Under the pieces are notes generated by a model. That model was not told where the DNA came from. It was given only the letters and a program-made list of their open reading frames with translations, and did no database searches. Shown one piece after another: positions 15,749-23,448 of a DNA stretch of 54,141 nucleotides. How positions within the stretch are numbered: the first letter of the stretch is position 1; each line of letters starts with the position of its first letter. This stretch comes from JBLHKW01 sp047618565. GTDB taxonomy: Bacteria > Planctomycetota > UBA1135 > GCA-002686595. Where the stretch lies: NCBI GenBank assembly GCA_047618565.1, contig JBLHKW010000009.1, forward strand, positions 1 to 54,141. Reading direction: 5' to 3'. The translations under genes were made by a program, and so were the position numbers.

Positions 15749-17338
15749 ATGAACACCTCGACCCTTGCCAGCGTTCTCGCGGGCTTCGGCCTCGCAGCCC
15801 TGACCGCGCAGACAGCTAGCGCTCAGGAAGTCACATCGTGGACCCAAAAGCCCGCGGCACCGGTGCGCGCGCAGCGCCTCGCCCCCCCGGCTGCCGTCGG
15901 TGCCAGCTGTATCGTCGGCCCCACGACGCTATGCGTCCCGCTCGACGACACCCATACGGTCGTCGACATGAGCAATGGAGTGGGGCCCTGCGAGCTGAAC
16001 GATGACGGCTCCTCGGTCATCGCGCTCCCGCTCCAGTTCAGCTTCGACTTCTTCGGTACCGCACAGACCGATCTGTTCATCAATAACAACGGCAACGTGT
16101 CTTTCGGAGCGTCCTTCTCCAACTTCTCGGCCTACGGTTTCCCGGTCTCTGGTTTCCCGATGATCGCACCGTTCTGGGGCGACGTCGACACCCGTAGCGG
16201 GCCGGGCACGGTCTTCTTCAAGTCCGAAGCCAACCGCTTCACGGTCACGTGGGACCACGTCGGCTACTACAGTAACGGAACGGACAAGCTCAATACCTTC
16301 CAGCTGATCCTCACGGACGGCACGGACCCGCTGATCGGCATCGGCAACAACGTCTGCTTCTGCTACGACGACATGCAGTGGACGACCGGTAGCGCTTCCG
16401 GCGGCAGCGGCGGCTTCGGCGGCACCCCGGCAACGGTCGGCGCCAACAAGGGCGACGGCGTCGCCTTCTTCCAGATCGGTCGCTTCGACCATGAGGGCAC
16501 GGACTACGACGGCCCCGGTGGCGTCGCCGACGGCGTCAGCTTCCTTGACAACAACACCATCTGCTTCAACGCGAGCACTGACAACGCCCCCCCGGTCTAC
16601 ACGACCGCGCCGGGCGACATGAGCCTCAAGTCCGGTGACAGCGTCGCCTTCAACGTCGAGGTCATCGCTCCCGAATTGACGCAGACGACGACCCTGACAG
16701 TCAACTCCGGCAACCTCGCCAACTTCGTGGCGAACGTCACCGGCGGCGCTCCTGGCAGCTCGGCGATCGCGTCCTGCACCTTCGATCCGGTCGGCGGACA
16801 GGAAGGTAATCACGCGATCACCTTCACCGCCACGGATGATGGCACTCCGGTCCAGATGACCACCCACACCATCAACATCGAGGTCACCGCCGGCGGCATG
16901 GTCTGCCTCGGCGTGGGTTGCCCCTGCCCCGGTCCGAACGACGACCCGACCGCGGGTTGCGCCAACTCGACCGGCGCCGGCGCCCTTCTGAGCGCCAGCG
17001 GCTCTGCGAGCGTTGCGCTGGACGATCTGGCCCTGCACGTGACCAACGTCCCGGCCGAGCGCTTCGGCATCTTCATCATGGGCGACGCACCTGAGTGCGC
17101 GGTGCGTGCTGCAGGTCTGCTCGGTGTCGGCGGCAACACGCTGCGCATCGGCGGGCACCAGCGCAGTACGGTCTCCGGAACCATGGACCTCGGTCCGGGA
17201 ATCGGCGCGGGCCTTGCCGCTGGAACGATCCTGTCCGGCACCACCTGGACCTTCCAGGCCTGGTACCGCGACTACATCAATCAGCCGTGTAGCAGCAGCA
17301 ACCTCTCGAACGGTTACTGCGTAAGCTTCACCCCGTGA
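15749..17338 (+). CDS. Secreted nidogen-domain protein with planctomycete-type C-terminal domain
   Basis: The product is 529 residues with a signal peptide cleaved after TASA (near residue 25). Residues about 90-275 match a NIDO domain: FSFDFFGTAQTDLFINNNG, MIAPFWGDVDTRS, FTVTWDHVGYY. Residues 280-380 look like a cadherin/Ig-like domain (SLKSGDSVAFNVEV ... FTATDDGTPVQMTTHTINI). The C-terminal 145 residues start at VGCPCPGPNDDPTAGCANS and end WYRDYINQPC...NGYCVSFTP, a Cys-rich domain common at the end of exported proteins in some planctomycetes and probably a surface-retention module. Expected location is outside the cell or at the outer surface. A hairpin terminator follows. Confidence 0.8.
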   Translation: MNTSTLASVLAGFGLAALTAQTASAQEVTSWTQKPAAPVRAQRLAPPAAVGASCIVGPTTLCVPLDDTHTVVDMSNGVGPCELNDDGSSVIALPLQFSFDFFGTAQTDLFINNNGNVSFGASFSNFSAYGFPVSGFPMIAPFWGDVDTRSGPGTVFFKSEANRFTVTWDHVGYYSNGTDKLNTFQLILTDGTDPLIGIGNNVCFCYDDMQWTTGSASGGSGGFGGTPATVGANKGDGVAFFQIGRFDHEGTDYDGPGGVADGVSFLDNNTICFNASTDNAPPVYTTAPGDMSLKSGDSVAFNVEVIAPELTQTTTLTVNSGNLANFVANVTGGAPGSSAIASCTFDPVGGQEGNHAITFTATDDGTPVQMTTHTINIEVTAGGMVCLGVGCPCPGPNDDPTAGCANSTGAGALLSASGSASVALDDLALHVTNVPAERFGIFIMGDAPECAVRAAGLLGVGGNTLRIGGHQRSTVSGTMDLGPGIGAGLAAGTILSGTTWTFQAWYRDYINQPCSSSNLSNGYCVSFTP

Positions 17339-17345
17339 TACGAAC

Positions 17346-17389
17346 GACCCGGTGAGCGAAACGGCGCGGGCCGCTTCGCTCACCGGGTC
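17346..17389 (+). terminator. Long hairpin terminator after the nidogen-domain gene
   Basis: A perfect 15-bp stem, GACCCGGTGAGCGAA (17346-17360) paired with TTCGCTCACCGGGTC (17375-17389), with a 14-base GC-rich loop, begins 7 bp after the stop and is followed by ATGTTT. The next gene converges from the minus strand, so it may stop transcription from both sides. Confidence 0.8.
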
Positions 17390-17443
17390 ATGTTTCCGAT
17401 CGTCACCAGCGGCCGCCTGCGCCCCGGCGTGCCCCGCAGCAGA

Positions 17444-17686
17444 TCACTTCTGCCTGCGCCAGTGGAACGTATCACTGACCCGGCCTCGAGCCTCGGCATC
17501 GGCAAAGAAGGCCATGTGGCCGCAATCCGCGCAGACGTAGACGTCCATCTTCGCCGGCTTGAATAAGCGCCCGAGGCCCGGCAGCAAGCGCGGCCCGTAG
17601 CCACCGTTGGCATTGGTCTTCCTGGAGTAGACCTCGCCACCGTTGCAAGAGGGGCAGCGCCGCATATCTGATTTCGAATCAACCAT
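17444..17686 (-). CDS. Small zinc-ribbon protein
   Basis: The product is 80 residues from the ATG at 17686 (MVDSKSDMRRCPSC); an upstream ATG at 17746 is less likely. Two CxxC knuckles, CPSC at 11-14 and CADC near 52-55, form a zinc ribbon. Between them is a Gly/Pro/basic loop (NANGGYGPRLLPGLGRLF), and a short polar helix (FFADAEARGRVSDTFHW) follows. Such proteins often bind nucleic acid or a protein partner in the cytoplasm; the exact role is not recognisable. It stands alone, facing the nidogen gene. Confidence 0.72.
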   Translation of the reverse strand: MVDSKSDMRRCPSCNGGEVYSRKTNANGGYGPRLLPGLGRLFKPAKMDVYVCADCGHMAFFADAEARGRVSDTFHWRRQK

Positions 17687-17787
17687 CGTCACATTCCGTG
17701 TTCGGGGGAGCCGCCGTCCCGCGCCAGCATGCCCAACATGGAACATGGAGCGGGATCCGCTCCGACGCCGGTCAGCATAAGGCCAAG

Positions 17788-18144
17788 TCAGTGTTCCGGG
17801 GCGTCCGTGTACCCGATTTCATCGAGTCGCTCCGGCTCGCCGATGTCGCCGACCTGCCGGTACTTCGCATCCAGCAGCCGGGCGCATACCGCGGCCTTCT
17901 CTGCGCCCTCCGGAACCTCGGGCGCCCAGCCCAGGCACAGGACCCCGATCCGCCAGAGGTCGTCCAGTGTCCGGTCCCGGATCGCGCGGTCCGAGAGATC
18001 GTACGACCAGAGCTGCTGGGTCCCTCGGTGTTCGCGCGCAACCTCCACAGGCTGCGCTTGGCCATCCTCCGGCGCGGAGCCGGAGCAGCCGATGCTCGCC
18101 AAGAGCAGGCTCGCCGCAACCGCGACCGCAACCCGGTAGGTCAC
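17788..18144 (-). CDS. Small lipoprotein of unknown function
   Basis: The open frame extends upstream, but the GTG at 18144 sits 2 bp after the stop of the monooxygenase-fold gene and begins a lipoprotein signal (TYRVAVAVAASLLLASIGC, lipobox ASIGC). The product is 118 residues. The mature part contains LWSYDLSDRAIRDRTLDDLWRIG and two further Cys (VLCLGW, AAVCARLL). No family was recognised. Tight coupling to the upstream gene suggests one operon. Confidence 0.6.
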   Translation of the reverse strand: MTYRVAVAVAASLLLASIGCSGSAPEDGQAQPVEVAREHRGTQQLWSYDLSDRAIRDRTLDDLWRIGVLCLGWAPEVPEGAEKAAVCARLLDAKYRQVGDIGEPERLDEIGYTDAPEH

Positions 18145-18146
18145 CG

Positions 18147-18506
18147 TTACCGCCCCTGTCCGGTATGGGATCGAATGCGTTCCACCCTGGCGATCTCGAT
18201 CGTGTAGGAGCGATACCACCGATCGCGGCCCGCGGCCTGCGCTGCCAGGTGCTCCGGATGACGGCTCCATTGCGCGATGGCCTCCTCCATCTCCCAGTAG
18301 GAGACCGTGATGCCGAGCGAGCCCTCCCGCAGCGACTCGAACCTGATGTACCCGGGCTGCTGCGCTGCGAGCTCGGCCATGCGCTCGGCCATCTCCGAGT
18401 ACCCCTCCGGCTCCTCGGTCAGCTCGGAGGTGAAAATTACGGCGTAGTAGGGAGGACGGGGGTCTGGTTGCATCTGCCTGGCTCCGTTCATACTCACCGG
18501 ATGCAT
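18147..18506 (-). CDS. Antibiotic biosynthesis monooxygenase (ABM) domain protein
   Basis: The product is 119 residues with a single ferredoxin-like ABM fold: YYAVIFTSELTEEPEGYSEM, QPGYIRFESLREG, GITVSYWEMEEAIAQW, HPEHLAAQAAGRDRWYRSYTIEIARVER. These are the conserved positions of the YqjZ/ABM-type stress-related subgroup. Members include heme-degrading and quinone-forming monooxygenases, but many have no known activity. The start could also be the Met at residue 6 or 12. The 255 bp to the divergent lipoprotein gene (18507-18761) hold no other gene and should contain both promoters. Confidence 0.85.
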   Translation of the reverse strand: MHPVSMNGARQMQPDPRPPYYAVIFTSELTEEPEGYSEMAERMAELAAQQPGYIRFESLREGSLGITVSYWEMEEAIAQWSRHPEHLAAQAAGRDRWYRSYTIEIARVERIRSHTGQGR

Positions 18507-18761
18507 GGCCTTTCCGGCCAGCAGTGGTCGACCCGAATCCTACGGGAGTGGGATCGGCCCGTGAGTCCTCACAGCCCATACCTGCAGCAAAAGCACGATG
18601 CCGAGACGGAGGAGGTGGTCCCATGGTATTGACTCGCCTGCTACCCCTGGGGCCCTGAGCTGCATTCCACAGGCCAGAAACTGCATCCTCTCGGAGTTGG
18701 CGGGTCCCGCGCAGGCGCCCCGGGGTGCAGGATAGGGTGCTGGCCCGCCCCGACCCTCCCC

Positions 18762-20465
18762 ATGAAAACCGCTGTCCTTCTCGCTGCCTCATTGGCCCTG
18801 CTCGCGGGTTGCGGCTCCGACGCCACGCATGCCTCGGCGACCGGACAGGCCTCCACGCAGGTGACGGACATCCTGGTGCGCGGCGGGCGAGCGAGCGAAC
18901 TGCTGTCCTTCACGGTCACCATCGATGAGCTGCGTGTCCTCGATCGACTGGGCGCGGCCGGCGTGAATCTGTTGCCCGTGCCGGTCGAGCTGGAGCTCAT
19001 CGGGAGCGCATCGGCGGCGCACTGGATCGCGCGCGCGGCGCTCACGCTCGACGACGCAAGTGGGGTACGGGTCGTCTTCGATCCGGCGTCGGCAGGAGCG
19101 CGCGACATGTTCGGCGCCGCGCTGGATGTGACGGTGGATACGCCGGTCCGTGACCAACCTCTGGACGACGCGCTCCCGACCGCAGATCACGTGCGACTCG
19201 TACTCGATCTCGACCTGCGTACCAGCCTGCAGCGGGACAGTGGGCCGCCGGTCCTGCTGCACTTCGAACCGGATGGCCGGGCGCTCGTGGAAACGGGAGC
19301 GACCCTGCGCGCGATCGATGAGATCAAGGGACGGGTGCGGTCCATCGCACCGGCAAACCAGACCCTGGACGTGGACGCGCTGGTGGACGATGACGGCCTG
19401 ATCGCCCTCTCTCCGGCGACGGTCAGGCTGGGTGCGGCGACGGTGCTCGTGGACGAGAATGGCACCCTGTTCCCGTCGCAGGAGGCCTTCTTCGCGATGC
19501 TCCAACCCGCTCAAACCCTGGTTGAAGTGCACGGTGCGCTGGGCGTCGATGGCGAGCTGATCGCAACTCGGATCGAGATCGAGGACCAGGCAGCGGGCGC
19601 CGGAACGACCCAGCGAGTGGAGATCGAGGGCCTGGTATTGAACCTCGGGATCGGCGTCTTCGACCTGTTGATACGCGAGGTCGAGAAGGGCGCGCCGATC
19701 GTGGCGCCGGTGCTCGCGTCTCTCGGCAACCCGCCCAGCCTGCCGATCACCTTCGACATACCGACCCGCATCTTCGCCCAGGATGGCGGCCCGGTCGGGA
19801 TCTCGTCGCTGTTCATCGGGCAAGAGGTCGACGTGGAGTTCCCCCTGTTTGCGGCGCAGCCGTTCGCGGCCTCGGAGATCGAGATACAGGCTCCGGCGCG
19901 CTTGACGGGAGTCGTGCGCGACCCGTCGCCCCAGCCCGATGCTCTTTCGCTGCGTGCGAGCGCCGGAGATCCGGCCGTGCTCTCCGGCGCCATCGCCCCC
20001 GGGCGCACGGATATCCTGGCCGACCTCACCGAGGCCAGCATCACGTTGCTCACCCGGGAGGAAACAGTACTCACCCAGGCGCAACTGCTCGCCGGACTCG
20101 GAACGGTGATCGAGGGGCCCCTCTCCGGTCCCCCCAGCGCGCCCACCCTCGCCGCACGACGGGTGTGCATCCTGCCCGGACGATTCGAGGGCCATGTGAG
20201 CGGCATCGACCGCGCGACAGAAGCCTTCGATGCGACCGTCACGACGATCAGCGCCTCGTTTGGCGATCCGGTCTCCTCTCCCCCCTTCGCTGTTCGCATC
20301 GACCCGGATGCGGTCTTCATGGGCGCCGCGCGGGACCGCGAACGCTTCTTCGACGTTTTCCTCGATCTCGAACCCGGCCAGGCACTCGCCGTCGATGTCG
20401 AGGGCATCGGCTCGGGGGCCCCGAACGAGATCCTTGCTCTTCAGATCACCACGCTCGTCCTGTGA
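18762..20465 (+). CDS. Lipoprotein with DUF4382/DUF5666-like repeats
   Basis: The product is 567 residues with a clear lipoprotein signal (MKTAVLLAASLALLAGC). The N-terminal part (SFTVTIDELRVLD ... WIARAALTLDDASGVRVVFDP) resembles DUF4382. The rest consists of repeated small beta-barrels of the DUF5666 type: IKGRVRSIAPANQTLDVDAL, VEIEGLVLNLGIGVFDLLI, LTGVVRDPSPQPDALSL, FEGHVSGIDRATEAFDATV. Such lipoproteins are abundant in environmental bacteria with unknown function; each barrel may bind a ligand or neighbour protein. It stands 22 bp before the redoxin fusion gene and probably shares its transcript. Confidence 0.75.
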   Translation: MKTAVLLAASLALLAGCGSDATHASATGQASTQVTDILVRGGRASELLSFTVTIDELRVLDRLGAAGVNLLPVPVELELIGSASAAHWIARAALTLDDASGVRVVFDPASAGARDMFGAALDVTVDTPVRDQPLDDALPTADHVRLVLDLDLRTSLQRDSGPPVLLHFEPDGRALVETGATLRAIDEIKGRVRSIAPANQTLDVDALVDDDGLIALSPATVRLGAATVLVDENGTLFPSQEAFFAMLQPAQTLVEVHGALGVDGELIATRIEIEDQAAGAGTTQRVEIEGLVLNLGIGVFDLLIREVEKGAPIVAPVLASLGNPPSLPITFDIPTRIFAQDGGPVGISSLFIGQEVDVEFPLFAAQPFAASEIEIQAPARLTGVVRDPSPQPDALSLRASAGDPAVLSGAIAPGRTDILADLTEASITLLTREETVLTQAQLLAGLGTVIEGPLSGPPSAPTLAARRVCILPGRFEGHVSGIDRATEAFDATVTTISASFGDPVSSPPFAVRIDPDAVFMGAARDRERFFDVFLDLEPGQALAVDVEGIGSGAPNEILALQITTLVL

Positions 20466-20487
20466 AGCGACTACAATCGGCCGCGTC

Positions 20488-22317
20488 ATGAGAACTACAC
20501 ACGCCACCCTTCTCGCGGGTCTGCTCGGTCTCTCGCTGGTCGCCCTCGTCGATCGCGCATACGGATCCGACGAGCAGGCCAGCCTCGAGTATCAAGCCCC
20601 GCCAAAGGAGCTGGGACCGCACGCACCCATGGTCCAGCGCTGGGTCCCGGACCTGGCCTTTGAAACGCTGGGTGGCGACGCGTCGAGCCTCTCGAAGGTG
20701 GCCGGAGAACGCGGACTGGTGATCGCCCTGCGCGATCCGGAGTGCCCGCTCTCGAAACGCTACTCCCCGCGCCTGGTCGAGCTCGAGGACAGGATCGCCG
20801 CTGCCGGACTCAGCCTGCTCTACGTCAACGTGAGCGCCTCCGAGCTGGCAGCACACGATGTCGAGACCTACGGGCTCGGAGGCACCTATACGATCGACAC
20901 CGGTGCGATCGCCAGGGCGCTGATGGCTGGCACGACGACCGAGGTCTTCGTGCTCGATGCCGCCAGCACGCTCGTGTATCGCGGCATGATCGATGACCAG
21001 TACGGTCTCGGCTTCGCGCGCCCGGAGCCCGGGCGGCGCTATCTGGTCGAGGCACTCGATGCCCTGGCGGCCGGCGAGAGCGTGCGCGTCCCGGCGACCG
21101 AGGCCCAGGGCTGCATCCTCGAACGTGAACCGGACGCCACACCGGCGAGCACGGAGATCACCTACCACAACCGCGTCAGCAGGATCGTCCAGAACAACTG
21201 CGCCAACTGCCATCGTCCGGGCGCCGTCGGGCCGTTCTCACTGCTCACCTACGATAAGCTCAAGCGCAAGAAGAGCATGATCCAGTGGGTGCTCGAGGAC
21301 GGCATCATGCCGCCCTGGTTCGCTGCGGAGGGCTCCGGCCCGTGGGCCAACGACATGAGCCTGAGCGCGCCGGACAAGGCCGACTTCCTGGCCTGGATCG
21401 CCGCTGGCGCCCCCGAGGGAGAGCCCGAGGACGCACCGATCGAACGTGAGTGGATCGCAGGTTGGACCATCGGCGAGCCGGATCTCGTGGTCGACATTCC
21501 CGAGCCCTTCGCCGTCCCGGCGGAAGGCGCCGTCCAGTACCAGTACATGTCGACGCAGCTGAACCTGCCGGAGGACAAGTGGGTCACGGCTGTGGAGATT
21601 CGCCCCGGCGCGGCACAGGTCGTCCACCACGTACTCGTCTTCCTCGAGACCGCCGAGGTGCACGACGCGCTCCTGCGGGACCCGAACGATCGCGCTGCCC
21701 GGGCTCAGACCCAGGGCGGTATCGACGGCTATTTCGCCTGCAACGTTCCGGGCCAGGAGGGACTGATCTTCCCGGAGGGCACCGGAAAGCTGCTGCCCAA
21801 GGACGGCTGGCTGAAGTTCCAGCTGCACTACACGCCGAGCGGCGAGGAGGCGATCGATCGCACACAGATCGGGTTCATCTTCTCGGACGAGCCGGCGGGA
21901 ACAGAGATTCACACAAACTCGGCCTACGAGCAGGGCTTCACGATCCCGCCGCGCGCCTTCGACTTCGAGGTCTCGGGCCAGATGACGTTCCGCGAGGACG
22001 CCCAGCTACTGTCTCTGTTTCCGCACACGCACCTGCGCGGCGTGCGTTTCCTGTACGAGCTGACCTACCCGGACGGTCGCACGGAGGACCTGCTGGAACT
22101 GCCCTTCTACGACTTCAACTGGCAACTGAACTACGAGTTCCAGTCGCCAAAGACGGTGCCCGCCGGAACACGGCTCAAGGCCACGGCCTGGTACGACAAC
22201 TCCCCCGAGAACCCGGCCAACCCCGACGCCGACCAGGCCGTCAGCTTCGGCGAACAGACGTTCGAGGAGATGATGATCGGTTACGTCAACTGGATCCCGA
22301 GCGAGCAGACGCGATGA
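20488..22317 (+). CDS. Redoxin - cytochrome c - copper monooxygenase (PHM-like) fusion protein
   Basis: The start ATG at 20488 opens a signal peptide; the product is 609 residues. Residues about 50-195 are a thioredoxin/redoxin fold with one redox Cys (PECPLSKRY, Cys86). Residues 238-242 are a heme c motif, CANCH, in an NNCANCHRPGAVGPF context. The rest is a type II copper monooxygenase C-terminal fold with all expected copper ligands visible: His380-His381, His447, His513/His515 (PHTHLRG) and Met595/596. PHM-type enzymes hydroxylate C-H bonds using two coppers. The order suggests electron delivery from heme to copper in the periplasm; the substrate is unknown. Its stop overlaps the msrB start (ATGA). 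Confidence 0.88.
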   Translation: MRTTHATLLAGLLGLSLVALVDRAYGSDEQASLEYQAPPKELGPHAPMVQRWVPDLAFETLGGDASSLSKVAGERGLVIALRDPECPLSKRYSPRLVELEDRIAAAGLSLLYVNVSASELAAHDVETYGLGGTYTIDTGAIARALMAGTTTEVFVLDAASTLVYRGMIDDQYGLGFARPEPGRRYLVEALDALAAGESVRVPATEAQGCILEREPDATPASTEITYHNRVSRIVQNNCANCHRPGAVGPFSLLTYDKLKRKKSMIQWVLEDGIMPPWFAAEGSGPWANDMSLSAPDKADFLAWIAAGAPEGEPEDAPIEREWIAGWTIGEPDLVVDIPEPFAVPAEGAVQYQYMSTQLNLPEDKWVTAVEIRPGAAQVVHHVLVFLETAEVHDALLRDPNDRAARAQTQGGIDGYFACNVPGQEGLIFPEGTGKLLPKDGWLKFQLHYTPSGEEAIDRTQIGFIFSDEPAGTEIHTNSAYEQGFTIPPRAFDFEVSGQMTFREDAQLLSLFPHTHLRGVRFLYELTYPDGRTEDLLELPFYDFNWQLNYEFQSPKTVPAGTRLKATAWYDNSPENPANPDADQAVSFGEQTFEEMMIGYVNWIPSEQTR

Positions 22318-22718
22318 GCGAAACGCCTGACGACACACACGCGACGACCGAGGAAGAGTGGCGCGCGCGTCTGACTCCCGAGCAGTATCGGGTCTGCCGT
22401 GAGAGGGGCACCGAACCGGCGTTCAGCGGCAAGTACTGGGACTGCAACGAGCAGGGCATCTACCGCTGCTCATGCTGCGAGAGCGAGCTCTTCCGTTCGG
22501 ACGACAAGTTCGACTCGGGTTGCGGCTGGCCGAGCTTCTTCCAGGCAGCCGACGATGGCCGTATAGCTACCCACGAGGACCTTTCCCACGGGATGCGCCG
22601 GGTCGAGGTCACCTGCAAGAAATGCGGCTCGCACCTCGGGCACGTCTTCGACGACGGGCCGCAGCCCACCGGCGTGCGCTACTGCATCAACTCACTGTCC
22701 GTCGAACTCGAGAAGTAG
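22314..22718 (+). CDS. msrB: Peptide methionine-R-sulfoxide reductase MsrB
   Basis: The product is 134 residues with a 4-bp overlap with the upstream gene. Zinc-binding CSCC and CKKC pairs, DSGCGWPSF, RVEVTCKKCGSHLGHVFDDG and the catalytic Cys in RYCINSLSVEL are all present. It reduces methionine-R-sulfoxide in oxidised proteins using thioredoxin. No signal peptide is seen, so it acts in the cytoplasm even though the coupled upstream product is exported. Its last 27 bp overlap the end of the convergent transglycosylase gene. Confidence 0.95.
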   Translation: MSETPDDTHATTEEEWRARLTPEQYRVCRERGTEPAFSGKYWDCNEQGIYRCSCCESELFRSDDKFDSGCGWPSFFQAADDGRIATHEDLSHGMRRVEVTCKKCGSHLGHVFDDGPQPTGVRYCINSLSVELEK

Positions 22719-23390
22719 CTGCGACCCGCTATCGATCACTCCGCGCCGTGCGAAGTGGTCGCGCATGGCGAGCGTATTGACCGCATAGGACAGGGTGCCT
22801 GTGTTCTTCTCGCCTCGGTTCATCCGATCCAGTTCGCCCGCGCGCCACGCGGAATAGCTGCCCGCCCCATCGCACCAGCGGAAGAACTTGGTGCGCCCGG
22901 CGTTGTAGCAGATGAGAAGCTGCTCCAGGTCCATGTCGCCCTGGTGGTCGATCAACCAGGCCACGTGACGTGCGCCGAGACGGATGTTCAGGCGCGCATC
23001 CGAGAGCAGCTCCTCCTCCGTCGGCGCGGGCATGCCGAGCCGACCTGCGGAATCCGACGCTGCACTCAGGGCCAGCTGCATCAGACCCAGCGCGCCAACG
23101 GTCGAGCGCGCGTCGACCTGGCCCCGACTCTCGCTGTACATGATTCCGGCCAGGAGATACGGGTCGACTCCGGACTCGGTCGCCGCACTGCGGATCTCCT
23201 CCGCAAACAGCTCGACACGACGGACGCCCACCTCGCTGGCGACGGCCGCCACGACCTGCCTGCCCTGACGCCAGAATACAGCCGTCAGGCCGAGCATCAG
23301 GACCAGTCCGGCGACGAAAAAGATGCGCCGACGACGCCTGCGGCGGTCCTTCTCGTAAAGCGCGTCGATGACATCGTAAAGCAAGGCCAC
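22692..23390 (-). CDS. Membrane-anchored lytic transglycosylase (SLT domain)
   Basis: The product is 232 residues from the GTG at 23390, preceded by an AGGAG ribosome site. A basic run (DRRRRRRR) and one membrane span (IFFVAGLVLMLGLTAVFW) anchor a periplasmic SLT domain. Catalytic Glu87 lies in YSESRG, followed by GALGLMQL and the substrate motif CYNAG. It cleaves peptidoglycan glycan strands with anhydro-muropeptide formation. The gene lies 58 bp after the HEAT-repeat gene in the same direction and overlaps msrB at its 3' end. Confidence 0.9.
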   Translation of the reverse strand: MALLYDVIDALYEKDRRRRRRRIFFVAGLVLMLGLTAVFWRQGRQVVAAVASEVGVRRVELFAEEIRSAATESGVDPYLLAGIMYSESRGQVDARSTVGALGLMQLALSAASDSAGRLGMPAPTEEELLSDARLNIRLGARHVAWLIDHQGDMDLEQLLICYNAGRTKFFRWCDGAGSYSAWRAGELDRMNRGEKNTGTLSYAVNTLAMRDHFARRGVIDSGSQLLLEFDGQ

Positions 23391-23448
23391 GGTTGAAGCT
23401 CCTGGGCAAAAATCTGCGGGTCGGTGATCCCGGCCGGATCCGCACGAA

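Noticed and set aside
15929..17383. Long minus-strand open frame (484 codons) opposite the nidogen-domain gene
   Set aside because: It is Arg/Asp/Val-rich with no motifs and arises from high GC; the plus strand has a signal peptide and known domains.
18789..20507. Minus-strand open frame (572 codons) opposite the DUF5666-like lipoprotein
   Set aside because: Composition is typical of an antisense shadow and it lacks any recognisable domain.
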